Assembly (NCBI RefSeq): GCF_034931305.1
Contig: NZ_JAYGHY010000001.1
Coordinates: forward strand, 62,001-126,000
DNA: 64,000 bases
Source: Cyanobium gracile_A
GTDB taxonomy: Bacteria > Cyanobacteriota > Cyanobacteriia > PCC-6307 > Cyanobiaceae
Direction of reading: 5' to 3'
In this document: in pieces, positions 26,234-34,537 of the stretch
Layout of the letters: every line of letters begins with the position of its first letter
Numbering within the stretch: the stretch's first letter is position 1
Made by a program: the position numbers and the translations under genes
Notes under the pieces: model-generated
What the model was told of the DNA's origin: nothing
Seen by the model: the letters and a program-made list of their open reading frames with translations, nothing else
The model's database searches: none

Positions 26234-27652
26234 ATGGGCAAGGCGCATTTCGGACTCATCGGCCTTGGCGTGATGGGTGAGAATCTGGTCCTCAACGCTG
26301 AGAGAAACGGCTTCTCCAGCGTCGTCTACAACCGGACCTACGCCAAGACCGAGGACTTCCTGGCCGGACGCGGTGCCGGCAAGGACATCGTGGGCGCCGC
26401 CACCCTGGAGGAGTTCGTGGCGGCGCTGGAGCGGCCCCGCCGCATCCTGATGATGGTCAAGGCGGGCGCTCCGGTGGACGCCACCATCGCCAGCATCTCG
26501 CCGCTGCTCGAGGAAGGTGATCTGCTGATCGACGGCGGCAACTCCCTCTACACCGACACCGAGCGGCGGGCGGCTGAGCTGGAGAGCAAGAGCTTCGGCT
26601 ACATCGGCATGGGCGTCTCGGGGGGAGCCAAGGGCGCCCTGGAGGGCCCGAGCATGATGCCCGGCGGCACAAAGGCGGCCTATGACGCCATCGAAAGCCT
26701 GGTGACCAAGATGGCCGCCCAGGTGGAGGACGGCCCCTGCGTCACCTACATCGGTCCTGGCGGCGCCGGCCACTTCGTCAAGACCGTCCACAACGGCATC
26801 GAGTACGGCATCGAGCAGATCCTGGCCGAGGCCTACGACCTGATGAAGCGCATCGGCGGCCTTGATGGCGACGCCATGGCCGACGTGCTGGGAGGCTGGA
26901 ACCAGACCGAGGAGCTCGCCTCCTTCCTGGTGGAGATCACCGAGGTGTGCCTGCGCACCAAGGATCCGGAAAGCGGTGGCGATCTGGTGGAGCTGATCGT
27001 CGATGCCGCCGGCCAGAAGGGCACCGGCCTGTGGACCGTGGTCAGCGCCCTGGAGATGGGCGTGCCCGTCCCCACCATCTACGCCGCCCTCAACGCCCGG
27101 GTGCTGAGCTCCCTGCGCAGCGAACGGATGGCGGCCGAATCGGTGCTGCACGGCCCCGCCCCCCACAGCTTCCCCCTGGGGGAGCCGGCCACCGGCATGG
27201 CGCCGCTGCGGGATGCCTGCATCCTGGCCTGCATCGCCAGCTACGGCCAGGGCATGGCCCTGCTGCAGGAGGCCTCGAAACTGCACGACTACAACCTCGA
27301 TTTTTCGGCCATCGGCCAGATATGGAAGGGCGGCTGCATCATCCGGGCCCGGTTGCTGCAACGCATCCAGGACGCCTACGGCGCCAACCCCTCCCTTGCC
27401 AACCTGATGCTGGATCCCTGGTTCGCCGCCCAGGTCAACCAGCGCCTGGACGGCCTGCGCCAGGTGGTGGCGGGGGCGGCCCTGGCCGGCATCCCCGTGC
27501 CCTGTCTGAGCAGCACCCTCGATTACATCGACAGCTACCGCAGCGGCCGTCTGCCCCAGAACCTGGTGCAGGCGATGCGGGACTGCTTCGGCTCCCATAC
27601 TTATGAACGCACGGACCGCCCCGGTGCGTTCCATACCGAATGGCTCGATTGA
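26234..27652 (+). CDS. gnd: 6-Phosphogluconate dehydrogenase, decarboxylating
   Basis: An oxidative pentose phosphate pathway enzyme yielding ribulose 5-phosphate, CO2 and NADPH. It has 472 residues, with the Rossmann motif GLGVMGENL, GGNSLYTDTERR, substrate site GVSGGAKGALEGPSMMPGG, and a catalytic Lys in HFVKTVHNGIEYG. ATG 26234 is chosen by homology; a longer open frame begins at 26153. The 3' end overlaps the start of pgl by 13 nt, linking two consecutive enzymes of the pathway. Confidence 0.97.
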   Translation: MGKAHFGLIGLGVMGENLVLNAERNGFSSVVYNRTYAKTEDFLAGRGAGKDIVGAATLEEFVAALERPRRILMMVKAGAPVDATIASISPLLEEGDLLIDGGNSLYTDTERRAAELESKSFGYIGMGVSGGAKGALEGPSMMPGGTKAAYDAIESLVTKMAAQVEDGPCVTYIGPGGAGHFVKTVHNGIEYGIEQILAEAYDLMKRIGGLDGDAMADVLGGWNQTEELASFLVEITEVCLRTKDPESGGDLVELIVDAAGQKGTGLWTVVSALEMGVPVPTIYAALNARVLSSLRSERMAAESVLHGPAPHSFPLGEPATGMAPLRDACILACIASYGQGMALLQEASKLHDYNLDFSAIGQIWKGGCIIRARLLQRIQDAYGANPSLANLMLDPWFAAQVNQRLDGLRQVVAGAALAGIPVPCLSSTLDYIDSYRSGRLPQNLVQAMRDCFGSHTYERTDRPGAFHTEWLD

Positions 27653-28380
27653 CCGAACCCAGCACCCGCTATCACCTGATTGTTGCCGCCAGCCCCGAAG
27701 AGCTGGCCCGCCAGGCGGCCGAACAGATCGCCGCCGGCATCGACCTGGCCCTGGCCGAGCGGGACCGGGCCCAGATCGCCCTGGCCGGTGGTGAAACCCC
27801 GCGGGCGGCCTACAGCCGCCTGGGGGGCGAGCACCTGCCCTGGGAGCGGGTCGATGTGCTCCTGGGCGATGAGCGCTGGGTGCCGGCCGACGACCCCTCC
27901 AGCAATGCCCGCATGCTGCGCGAAACCCTCCTGGCCCAGGCGCCGGCCAGCCGGGCCCGGTTCCACCCGGTGCCCACCGACCGGCCCAGCGCCGAGGCCA
28001 GCGCCGTGGCCTATGCGGCGGAACTGGCGGTGCTCTGCCCCGGCCGGATGCCCCGCTTTGATGTGGTGCTGCTGGGCCTGGGCGACGATGGCCACACCGC
28101 CTCCCTGTTCCCGGGCACGGCAGCCCCCGGGGTGGTGGATCGCCCGGTCACCATCGGCGAAGGCAAGGGCCTGCCCCGCATCACGCTCACCGCGCCGGTG
28201 CTCTCGGCCGCCCGCCGGGTGATCTTTCTGGTCAGTGGCGCCGGCAAACGCCAGGCGCTCGCCCGGCTGCTCGATCCGAGTGAGCCCGCTGGCCGCACCC
28301 CCGCCCGGTTGGTGCGGCCGGCCTCGGAGGTGGTGATCCTCGCCGATGCCGCCGCCGCCGCCGACCTTCCCCCCCGCTGA
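27640..28380 (+). CDS. pgl: 6-Phosphogluconolactonase
   Basis: Hydrolyses 6-phosphogluconolactone, the step before gnd. A 246-residue NagB-fold protein with ALAGGETPRAAY, LGDERWVPADDPSSNARM and the diagnostic GLGDDGHTASLFPG. ATG 27640 lies inside the last codons of gnd (13-nt overlap). The 3' end approaches the CIA30 gene, whose ATG is 7 nt after the pgl stop. Confidence 0.95.
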   Translation: MARLTEPSTRYHLIVAASPEELARQAAEQIAAGIDLALAERDRAQIALAGGETPRAAYSRLGGEHLPWERVDVLLGDERWVPADDPSSNARMLRETLLAQAPASRARFHPVPTDRPSAEASAVAYAAELAVLCPGRMPRFDVVLLGLGDDGHTASLFPGTAAPGVVDRPVTIGEGKGLPRITLTAPVLSAARRVIFLVSGAGKRQALARLLDPSEPAGRTPARLVRPASEVVILADAAAAADLPPR

Positions 28381-28387
28381 GCCGACC

Positions 28388-28942
28388 ATGCAGGTGGTGA
28401 GTGGCGATGGTTTCAGCGGCTGGCATGCCCTCAACGACACCGTGATGGGCGGCCGCAGCAGCGGCAGCTGCTCGGTCAGCAGCCGCGGGTTGCGCCTCGA
28501 GGCGGAGGTGGTGGAGCAGGGCGGTGGCTTCGTCAGCTGCCGCTCGCCGGTGTTCTCCCCGCCCCTGGATCTTTCCGATCAGGCCGCCTTTGAGCTGGAG
28601 CTGCAGGGGGATGGCCGCCACTACAAGCTCGCGGTCGCCTGTGCCGATGGCGTGGCGGGCCTCACCGAACTGATCCCCGGCGGGGTGCGCTGGGTGGCCA
28701 ACTTCGCCACCAGCGCCGATGGCCCCTGCCGGCTGCGGATTCCCTTTGAGCAGCTGCGTCCCTCCATCCGGGCCAAGCCGATCGACGCCCTGCCCCTGGG
28801 CCTGCCGCTGCGCTTCGACGCCGCTCGCATCACCCGGCTGCAGATCCTGCACTCGAAGTTCGGCGACGACGGCAGCGCCAATCCCGGCTTCCGGGCAGGC
28901 CCTCTTCTGCTGGAACTGATGGCGATCCATGCCGTCACCTGA
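28388..28942 (+). CDS. CIA30 (complex I intermediate-associated protein 30) family protein
   Basis: A 184-residue jellyroll protein of the NDUFAF1/CIA30 family. Diagnostic features are WHALNDTVMGGRSSG near the N-terminus and WVANFAT-like and PFEQLRPS blocks. In mitochondria the family helps assemble complex I. In cyanobacteria a role in NDH-1 or other complex assembly is suspected but unproven. There is no signal peptide. The start at ATG 28388 is set by the family N-terminus. It overlaps the next gene by 14 nt. Confidence 0.8.
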   Translation: MQVVSGDGFSGWHALNDTVMGGRSSGSCSVSSRGLRLEAEVVEQGGGFVSCRSPVFSPPLDLSDQAAFELELQGDGRHYKLAVACADGVAGLTELIPGGVRWVANFATSADGPCRLRIPFEQLRPSIRAKPIDALPLGLPLRFDAARITRLQILHSKFGDDGSANPGFRAGPLLLELMAIHAVT

Positions 28943-29360
28943 GTCCTCGATCGGCAGCGCCAACACCGACCTGAGCCGGCTGGTGGCGGCAGCGGCCGAC
29001 CTCTGCCGCAAGCCCCTGCGCCATGCCGTGGTGTCGCCAAGCCTCGGCGGCGCGGCAGCGGAGGCGGACGCCGAGATCCACCAGAGCCTCGACCTCTGCC
29101 TGCGCCTGGAGGCCCGCACGCCCGAGGGGGAGCGGGTCCAGGCGGACGACCTGGAACTGGAGATCTACCGCAGCGGCGACGCGCTCAATCTCACCCTGGC
29201 CTGGTGCCACAGGGACGAGCAACCGCTGCTGTGGCAGGGAAGCCATCCGGTCTGGATGGATGGGGCCACGGGTCTGCGCAGCAGCTGTCCGCCCGATGGC
29301 GCACCACTGGAGGCCCTGGCCCGCCGCCTCCGGGCCCTGTTGCGGCCCGATCAGGACTGA
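28929..29360 (+). CDS. Conserved hypothetical protein
   Basis: A 143-residue soluble protein without signal peptide or membrane helix. The N-terminal half is helical and Ala-rich. The central part alternates like beta strands (DLELEIYRSGDALNLTLAW) and ends in an HPVWMDG turn. It overlaps CIA30 by 14 nt and converges with the CheB-CheR-PAS gene, with which it shares 10 nt of coding end. I do not recognise a family. Co-transcription with pgl and CIA30 is likely from spacing. Confidence 0.7.
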   Translation: MPSPESSIGSANTDLSRLVAAAADLCRKPLRHAVVSPSLGGAAAEADAEIHQSLDLCLRLEARTPEGERVQADDLELEIYRSGDALNLTLAWCHRDEQPLLWQGSHPVWMDGATGLRSSCPPDGAPLEALARRLRALLRPDQD

Positions 29361-32300
29361 GGCGACGGCAGGAGCACCAGCAAGGCCCCGATCCCCACCG
29401 AGGTCGGCAGTCGCCAGAGCTCGGCCGGTGCCTGCAGGGTGCGGCCGTCCCGATGCCGCAGGGTGAGCCCTTCGCAGCGCATCAACGGTTCAGCGGCCGA
29501 GGCGTCACTGGCCGGGTCCGCCCAAACCGCCTCCGGCAGCGCGCAGAACAGGGAGGCCGGCGAGCCCACCAGGCTGGCCCGGTCGAAGCCGATGCGTTCG
29601 CAGAGGCTGCCGTTGACCATCACCACCCGCTGGTCGGCGTCAAACACCGCCAGGGCGAAACTGGGGCTCTGGATCAGGGTCTCGAAGAGAGCGCTGAGGT
29701 CCTGGCCAAGCTTCTCCACCTGGCGCTGCTCGGTCACGTCGGCCAGGGTGCCAACCACGTAGCGATCGGTGGCTTCGGTGAGTACCCGGGCGTTTTCCTT
29801 CACCCAGCGGCGCTGGCCATCGCGGCGGATGATCCGGTACTCCACCGACCATCCCCCCTGCTTCAGGTCGCGGCTGGCCCAGACCCGCTCGCGATCGGCC
29901 GGATCGATGGCGTCATCGAGGAGTTCCGAATGGGCGAACAGCTCGGCCGGGGTCCAGCCCGTCAGGGGCAGGATGCGTTTGCTGGTGTAGAGGATGCGAT
30001 GCAGGGTGTCGTCCCGCTTCCAGACCGCCTCATCGAGGGCATCGGTGAGGCTGGAGAAGGAATCCAGGGAGGCCTCGGCGGCCGTGCGCAGGGCCAGCAG
30101 TTCCGACACGTCGGTGAGGGTGATGATGGCTCCACGGCGCTGGCCCTCCTGTTCCTGGTAGGGCAACACCTGGGCCAGGTAGGCGATCTCCTCGTTCACC
30201 GCTTCGATGCTGCGCCGTGAGGCGCCGGCCAGCACCTCCCCCAGGGCCGCGCGCAGGCCAGGCAGGGCCACCGTGGTCGGGATGCCGAGCAGGGGCTGGC
30301 CGATGTCCCCCTCCACCAGGGCGAAGACGCGCACCGCCAACGGGGTGTAGCGGGTGATGCGCAGGTCGCGGTCGACGATCACCATCCCCTGGTTCAGGGA
30401 GCGCTGGATGTTCTCCAGGTCGGAACTGAGCTGCTGCAGGTCCTCCGTCCTGGCCCGCAACTGCTGGTTGAGGGTGGCCAGTTCCTCGTTGGTGGCCTGC
30501 AGTTCCTCGTTGGAGGATTCCAGCTCCTCATTGGACGACTGCAGTTCCTCCGAGGAGGCCTGCAGTTCCTCGGCGGAGGCTTCCAGTTCTTCGTTGGCCC
30601 CCTCCAGGTCGGCCATCGAGCGCCGCAGGGTGTCATGGCTGGTGAGCAGTTCCTTTTCCAGCCGGGCGATCTGCTCATCGAAGTCCGGGGCCCGGGTGAG
30701 CGGCTCGGCACTGGTGGCGGGCTTCTGAGCATCGGCCTGCCCAGGAAGAAAGCTCAGCAGCGTCAGCCGCCGCTCGTTGACTTGCAGGGGCCGTGCCTCC
30801 AGCTGCAGGTTCAGCCCGAACTTGGCAAGGTGCAGCATCCGGCTTCTGACCAATTGGCCATCGGCCCGGACGATCAGCAGAAGGGCGCGGGCCTCGGCCT
30901 GCAGATCGGGCAGCAGGAAGGTGGTGGCCGCACTGGAGATCCGTCCCTCCGGCAGCCGGCAGTAGGGGCTGACATCGCCGATCACTTCCACCAGTTCGTG
31001 GGATTCATCGAGGACCACACAGGGAGGACAGGTGCTGCGCACCAGAGCCTCCAGGGTGGCGACGTGCTCCTCGACCACGGTTTCCCGCAGGATCGAGATG
31101 CGGCCGACCGGACTGAACAGCGGCACGGACCGCTGGGCGGGTGGGGTGAACGTGGAATGGCGGCTGGGCTGGTTCTCCGCGGTGCGATAGAAGATGCGGT
31201 GCTCGGCATCGGCCACCGCAAACCCCTGGGTCTTCATGCCGAGCGACTCGGTCCGCCCCAGGAAGAGCAGGCCGGAGGGCAGCAGGCCGAAGCGAAACAG
31301 GCCCAGAACCCGGTCCTGCAGAGGTGGGGTGAAGTAGATGAGGGTGTTGCGGCTGCAGATCAGATCCAGGCGCGGAAAGGGGGGATCCATCCCCACGTTG
31401 TGGCGGGCAAACACGACGCAGTTGCGCAGGCCTTCGCAGATCTGCATTTCGCCGTTGTGGGGCACAACGAACCGCTTCTGCAGGGGGGCAGGGATTGCCT
31501 CGACGCCACTCGACGGGTAGGTGGCCCGGCGCGCGATGGCCAGGCTTTCCTCATCGAGATCGGTGCCGAAGATCTTGAGGTGATGGGCCAGATCCTGGGG
31601 ATGGCCGAGCACCTCGCTGATCAGCATGCCGATGGAATAGACCTCTTCGCCCGTGGCACAGCCGGGCACCCACACCCTGAGGCGATCCCTGCGCGTGCGC
31701 TGGGCCACGTAGGCCCGCAGCAGTTCTCCGAGGACCGCAAACGAGTCGGGGTCCCGGAAGAAGGACGTCACCGAGACCAGCAGGTTGCGGACCAGGGCCG
31801 AGGACTCAAGCTTGTCGGTCGTCAGGAGCTGCAGGTACTCGTCCATGGTGTCCATCTGGCGCAGGGCCATTCGCCGCGACAGCTGACGCTGCAGGGTGGA
31901 GTCCTTGTACTGGCTGAAGTCGATGCCGCTGTGGTGCTTCAGCAGCTCCAGGGCGCTGCTGACGTTCACGGCCTCTGGCCGCGGCAGGCCTCGCTCCACC
32001 CAGTCGTCACCGGACTGCATCAGCTCGCAGAGATGTTCACCAATGGCGACCGGATCGAGGATGAGGTCGGCGCCTCCCATGGCGATGGCGGCCCTGGGCA
32101 TGCCATCGAAGCGGGCGCTCTCGGGGGTCTGGGCGATGGTGAGGCCGCCGGCGGCACGGACGGACCTCAGACCGCGGGCCCCATCGGATCCGGTGCCTGA
32201 GAGGACGACGGCCGCGCCCCGCTCCACCCAGTGCTCGGCGATCGACGCGAACAGCCGATCGATGCTGGGGCTGGGACCGAAGCGCGGTTCGGGCTCCACC

Positions 32301-32683
32301 AGGGTCACCCGGTCGCCCAGCACGAGCATGTCGTGATTGGGTGGACAGACGGTGATCGTGCCGGGCAGCAACTCGGCCCCGTCCACCGCCTTGAGCACCT
32401 GCAACGCCGTGACCCGCGCGAGCAGGTCGACCATCAGGCTGCCGTGGTCGGGGGCCAGGTGCTGGGCCACGACATAGGCAACGTTGCCGCCCGAGGCGAG
32501 ACTGCCCAGAAGCAGCTGCAGCGCCTCCAGCCCGCCTGCCGATGCACCGATGCCGACAAGATGCATCAATGGATCTGTAATAATTGTTTCTTCCTCGCCA
32601 GTCGTCCCCGAGGATGGAACGGCATCGGCAGGCAAGGGCGGGGATGGCGCAGGCAAGGACTCTGCATCACTGGATTCTTCCAT
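29351..32683 (-). CDS. CheB-CheR-PAS multidomain signalling protein, no kinase domain
   Basis: A 1110-residue fusion. The CheB methylesterase comes first, at about residues 40-225, with Ser in GIGASAGG, His in AQHLAPDH and Asp in GTGSDGARG. The CheR methyltransferase follows at about 240-500, with SVTSFFRDP, SAM motif VPGCATGEEVYS, FGTDLDEESL and NTLIYF. A linker of about 170 residues leads to a heptad-like coiled coil near 690-750 (repeats of EELQSSNEELE type), then three PAS-like regions to the C-terminus. No His kinase, receiver or GGDEF domain follows. The 5' end is less GC-rich than the rest. No chemoreceptor or pilus genes are nearby. It may modify a distant chemoreceptor-like protein. 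Confidence 0.9.
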   Translation of the reverse strand: MEESSDAESLPAPSPPLPADAVPSSGTTGEEETIITDPLMHLVGIGASAGGLEALQLLLGSLASGGNVAYVVAQHLAPDHGSLMVDLLARVTALQVLKAVDGAELLPGTITVCPPNHDMLVLGDRVTLVEPEPRFGPSPSIDRLFASIAEHWVERGAAVVLSGTGSDGARGLRSVRAAGGLTIAQTPESARFDGMPRAAIAMGGADLILDPVAIGEHLCELMQSGDDWVERGLPRPEAVNVSSALELLKHHSGIDFSQYKDSTLQRQLSRRMALRQMDTMDEYLQLLTTDKLESSALVRNLLVSVTSFFRDPDSFAVLGELLRAYVAQRTRRDRLRVWVPGCATGEEVYSIGMLISEVLGHPQDLAHHLKIFGTDLDEESLAIARRATYPSSGVEAIPAPLQKRFVVPHNGEMQICEGLRNCVVFARHNVGMDPPFPRLDLICSRNTLIYFTPPLQDRVLGLFRFGLLPSGLLFLGRTESLGMKTQGFAVADAEHRIFYRTAENQPSRHSTFTPPAQRSVPLFSPVGRISILRETVVEEHVATLEALVRSTCPPCVVLDESHELVEVIGDVSPYCRLPEGRISSAATTFLLPDLQAEARALLLIVRADGQLVRSRMLHLAKFGLNLQLEARPLQVNERRLTLLSFLPGQADAQKPATSAEPLTRAPDFDEQIARLEKELLTSHDTLRRSMADLEGANEELEASAEELQASSEELQSSNEELESSNEELQATNEELATLNQQLRARTEDLQQLSSDLENIQRSLNQGMVIVDRDLRITRYTPLAVRVFALVEGDIGQPLLGIPTTVALPGLRAALGEVLAGASRRSIEAVNEEIAYLAQVLPYQEQEGQRRGAIITLTDVSELLALRTAAEASLDSFSSLTDALDEAVWKRDDTLHRILYTSKRILPLTGWTPAELFAHSELLDDAIDPADRERVWASRDLKQGGWSVEYRIIRRDGQRRWVKENARVLTEATDRYVVGTLADVTEQRQVEKLGQDLSALFETLIQSPSFALAVFDADQRVVMVNGSLCERIGFDRASLVGSPASLFCALPEAVWADPASDASAAEPLMRCEGLTLRHRDGRTLQAPAELWRLPTSVGIGALLVLLPSPQS

Positions 32684-33032
32684 CCGCAGGCAGGCGACGA
32701 AGAGGGATTAAGGACTTTAACCGCTGAACACTTGGACTCTCTGAGACGGGCTTGCTCCAACCTCAGATCCGAAGCTGGCGTCCATCGCATTGGATCGGCG
32801 CTTCTTGCTTCGACTCAGAGGCTTTCAGCACGGACTGAATAGCTCGGCGGAGAACTTTAGATCATTCCTCCTATCCGGTGATGAAGCAGAATTCTGCCTG
32901 TCTTAATCAACAAAGCAAACAAAGCGCGAAGCCGTATGATTGCCCTTGCTGGGCAAATCCTGCCCCATAATGTTGAACCAATGGAAATTGTGGTAGAATT
33001 GTTAGTGCGCTGGGAAAGGGGCGGATCACCCG
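32684..33032. other. AT-richer intergenic region between divergent signalling and regulator genes
   Basis: A 349-nt stretch of clearly lower GC than the surroundings, separating the CheB-CheR-PAS gene from the divergent AraC-type gene. It should hold both promoters. I see a likely extended -10 for the AraC-type gene near 32991-32999 and an imperfect repeat (GATTGCCC, then GGGCAAATC) at about 32939-32959 that could be an operator. No additional gene is visible. Confidence 0.55.
32973..32999 (+). promoter_or_regulatory. Candidate sigma-70-type promoter of the AraC-type gene
   Basis: TTGAAC (32973-32978) and TAGAAT (32994-32999) are separated by 15 nt, which is short, but the -10 is preceded by TGG, an extended -10. 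Transcription would begin around 33006, about 27 nt before the ATG. Pattern match only. Confidence 0.35.
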
Positions 33033-34079
33033 ATGTCTAGCGGGCCACATTTTCCAAATCTGCGGCATCAGCAGGCGGCTCTCTTCTCGAATCCCCTGCT
33101 TCACCAGCTGGAGCTCAGCGAAGACCCACAAGCCTGTGCGTCGTTGTTGCAGGAGGCGCTGCCTGTGATGGAGTTGCAGCCGCTCGAACCTGCTGCAACC
33201 TGGTGGTTCTACGGCGCCAATCTTCCATTCGGCACCATGGTGGCTACGGCCTGGACAGCCAAGCCGATGCGCGTCGCCTTCAGCGATCGCCGCGAACGTA
33301 TCGCCCTCTTCGGCTGCGGTGGGGAGCAGCGCCTGCGCCAGGCCTCCCGCACCTGGCACTGCAGCAATGGCTGCTGTCTGTTGATGGCCAAGGCCCCCTG
33401 CACGATGGAGACGTCCTTCTCTTCCGCCGTGGCCTTCGCCCTGTCCGATGAGCATCTCCTCCAGGCGGCGCTCAGCATGGGCGGGTATTACCAGCAACCG
33501 GAGGAGTGGCAGGATATCCTGGACCAGGCCCACGGCTGGAGCCCGCCGGCGGATCCGGCCACCCCGTCGCTGCTGGTGGCCCTGCAGCAAACGATGGTCA
33601 TGGCCGGGCAACTCTCCGGCTACGGGCGCGGATTGCTCGATTCTCTACGGTTTGACGATCAGATCCACCGGCTGATGGCGGCGATGCTGCTGCCGGATCT
33701 GCGCGAAGAGAAATCTCTCGATCGGCTGCGCCATCGCCAGCGGCAGGGCCGTGATGCCTTTGATGAACTGATCGACTACATCAAACAGAATCTCGGCAGT
33801 CCGCTGACACTGAGCATCCTGGAGTCCAGGAGCCATTATTCACGCCGGGCCCTGCAGTATGCCTTCGCCGAGCGCATGGGCTGCGGCGCCACCCAGTGGA
33901 TCAAGAATCAGCGTCTCGACCTGGCCAGGCGGCGGCTGGAGAATCCCACGGCCACCGACAGTGTGAGCAGCATCGCTAAGGACTGCGGTTACCGCTCCCT
34001 CGGTTTGTTCAGTGTGGATTTCCAGCAACGTTTCCACGTCAAGCCGTCCCAGCTGCTGCGCGAATCCCGGCCGGACTAG
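33033..34079 (+). CDS. AraC-family transcriptional regulator
   Basis: A 348-residue protein. The C-terminal 100 residues form the double helix-turn-helix of AraC/XylS regulators: helix 1 region with LTLSILESRSHYSRRALQYAF, then KNQRLDLARRRL, and a second helix pair with VSSIAKDCGYRSLGLFSVDFQQRF. The N-terminal 230 residues have no cupin signature that I can identify and may bind an effector. ATG 33033 has a purine-rich GGAAAGGGG upstream. It is divergent from the CheB-CheR-PAS gene across an AT-rich gap, so that gene is the first candidate target. AraC-type regulators are uncommon in small picocyanobacterial genomes. Confidence 0.88.
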   Translation: MSSGPHFPNLRHQQAALFSNPLLHQLELSEDPQACASLLQEALPVMELQPLEPAATWWFYGANLPFGTMVATAWTAKPMRVAFSDRRERIALFGCGGEQRLRQASRTWHCSNGCCLLMAKAPCTMETSFSSAVAFALSDEHLLQAALSMGGYYQQPEEWQDILDQAHGWSPPADPATPSLLVALQQTMVMAGQLSGYGRGLLDSLRFDDQIHRLMAAMLLPDLREEKSLDRLRHRQRQGRDAFDELIDYIKQNLGSPLTLSILESRSHYSRRALQYAFAERMGCGATQWIKNQRLDLARRRLENPTATDSVSSIAKDCGYRSLGLFSVDFQQRFHVKPSQLLRESRPD

Positions 34080-34096
34080 CGGCCGGGACCGACCCC

Positions 34097-34390
34097 TCAG
34101 GCGTGACGCTGGTACCCATCCATGGCTTCTGAGCGGCTCTGATGGTGCTCATTGGGCTGGAGCGCCTGCAGCGACGTTTCAATCAGGTAGGCGGCCAAGT
34201 TGGAGAGGGAACGTCCCTGGTGGTTGCTGCGCTCGATCAGGGCTTGGTAGGCGTTATAAGGAATGGTGATCGTGACTCGCACAGGCCGCAGGAAAGGGCC
34301 CGGGGTGGACTGGCTTCGCATGGCATCGGGGCGGCTACACAACTGGTATAGAACGAATTCGTAGCGCTGTGAGGCCGCGATTTCTGCCAC
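34097..34390 (-). CDS. Ribbon-helix-helix (CopG-like) small protein
   Basis: A 97-residue protein. Its centre fits a ribbon-helix-helix fold: the strand VRVTITIP followed by helices NAYQALIERSNHQGRS and LSNLAAYLIETSLQAL. The start is GTG 34390. An ATG at 34321 would give 74 residues and is also plausible. It converges on the AraC-type gene (17 nt apart). No toxin gene is adjacent, so a stand-alone repressor is more likely than an antitoxin. A small perfect hairpin at 34440-34455 upstream could be its own operator. Confidence 0.7.
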   Translation of the reverse strand: MAEIAASQRYEFVLYQLCSRPDAMRSQSTPGPFLRPVRVTITIPYNAYQALIERSNHQGRSLSNLAAYLIETSLQALQPNEHHQSRSEAMDGYQRHA

Positions 34391-34439
34391 AACAGCTACC
34401 TCATCAGGGCAAGAGGTGAGGACTGCACTTCGATTCAGC

Positions 34440-34455
34440 CTGCTGTGATCAGCAG
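34440..34455. promoter_or_regulatory. Short perfect inverted repeat upstream of the RHH gene
   Basis: Arms CTGCTG and CAGCAG flank TGAT, 50 nt upstream of the GTG start of the ribbon-helix-helix gene. RHH repressors commonly bind short palindromes near their own promoters, so autoregulation is a reasonable guess. With 6-nt arms, chance occurrence is possible. Confidence 0.25.
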
Positions 34456-34537
34456 CGTGGCTCCGGCGGCGGCTGCGCAGGTCTGCATCAAGTTGCGTCT
34501 CTTGCGCATTTCTTAAGCCTGGCTTGATGGCGGCTGA

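Noticed and set aside
26054..27634. A 526-codon open frame antisense to gnd
   Set aside because: gnd has conserved catalytic motifs throughout; the antisense product has a composition typical of shadow frames.
29351..32683. Calling the CheB-CheR-PAS protein a hybrid histidine kinase
   Set aside because: I looked for H-box, N-box and G-box motifs after the last PAS region and found none before the stop.
34097..34390. Antitoxin of a toxin-antitoxin pair
   Set aside because: The RHH fold would fit, but no toxin-like gene lies next to it on either side.
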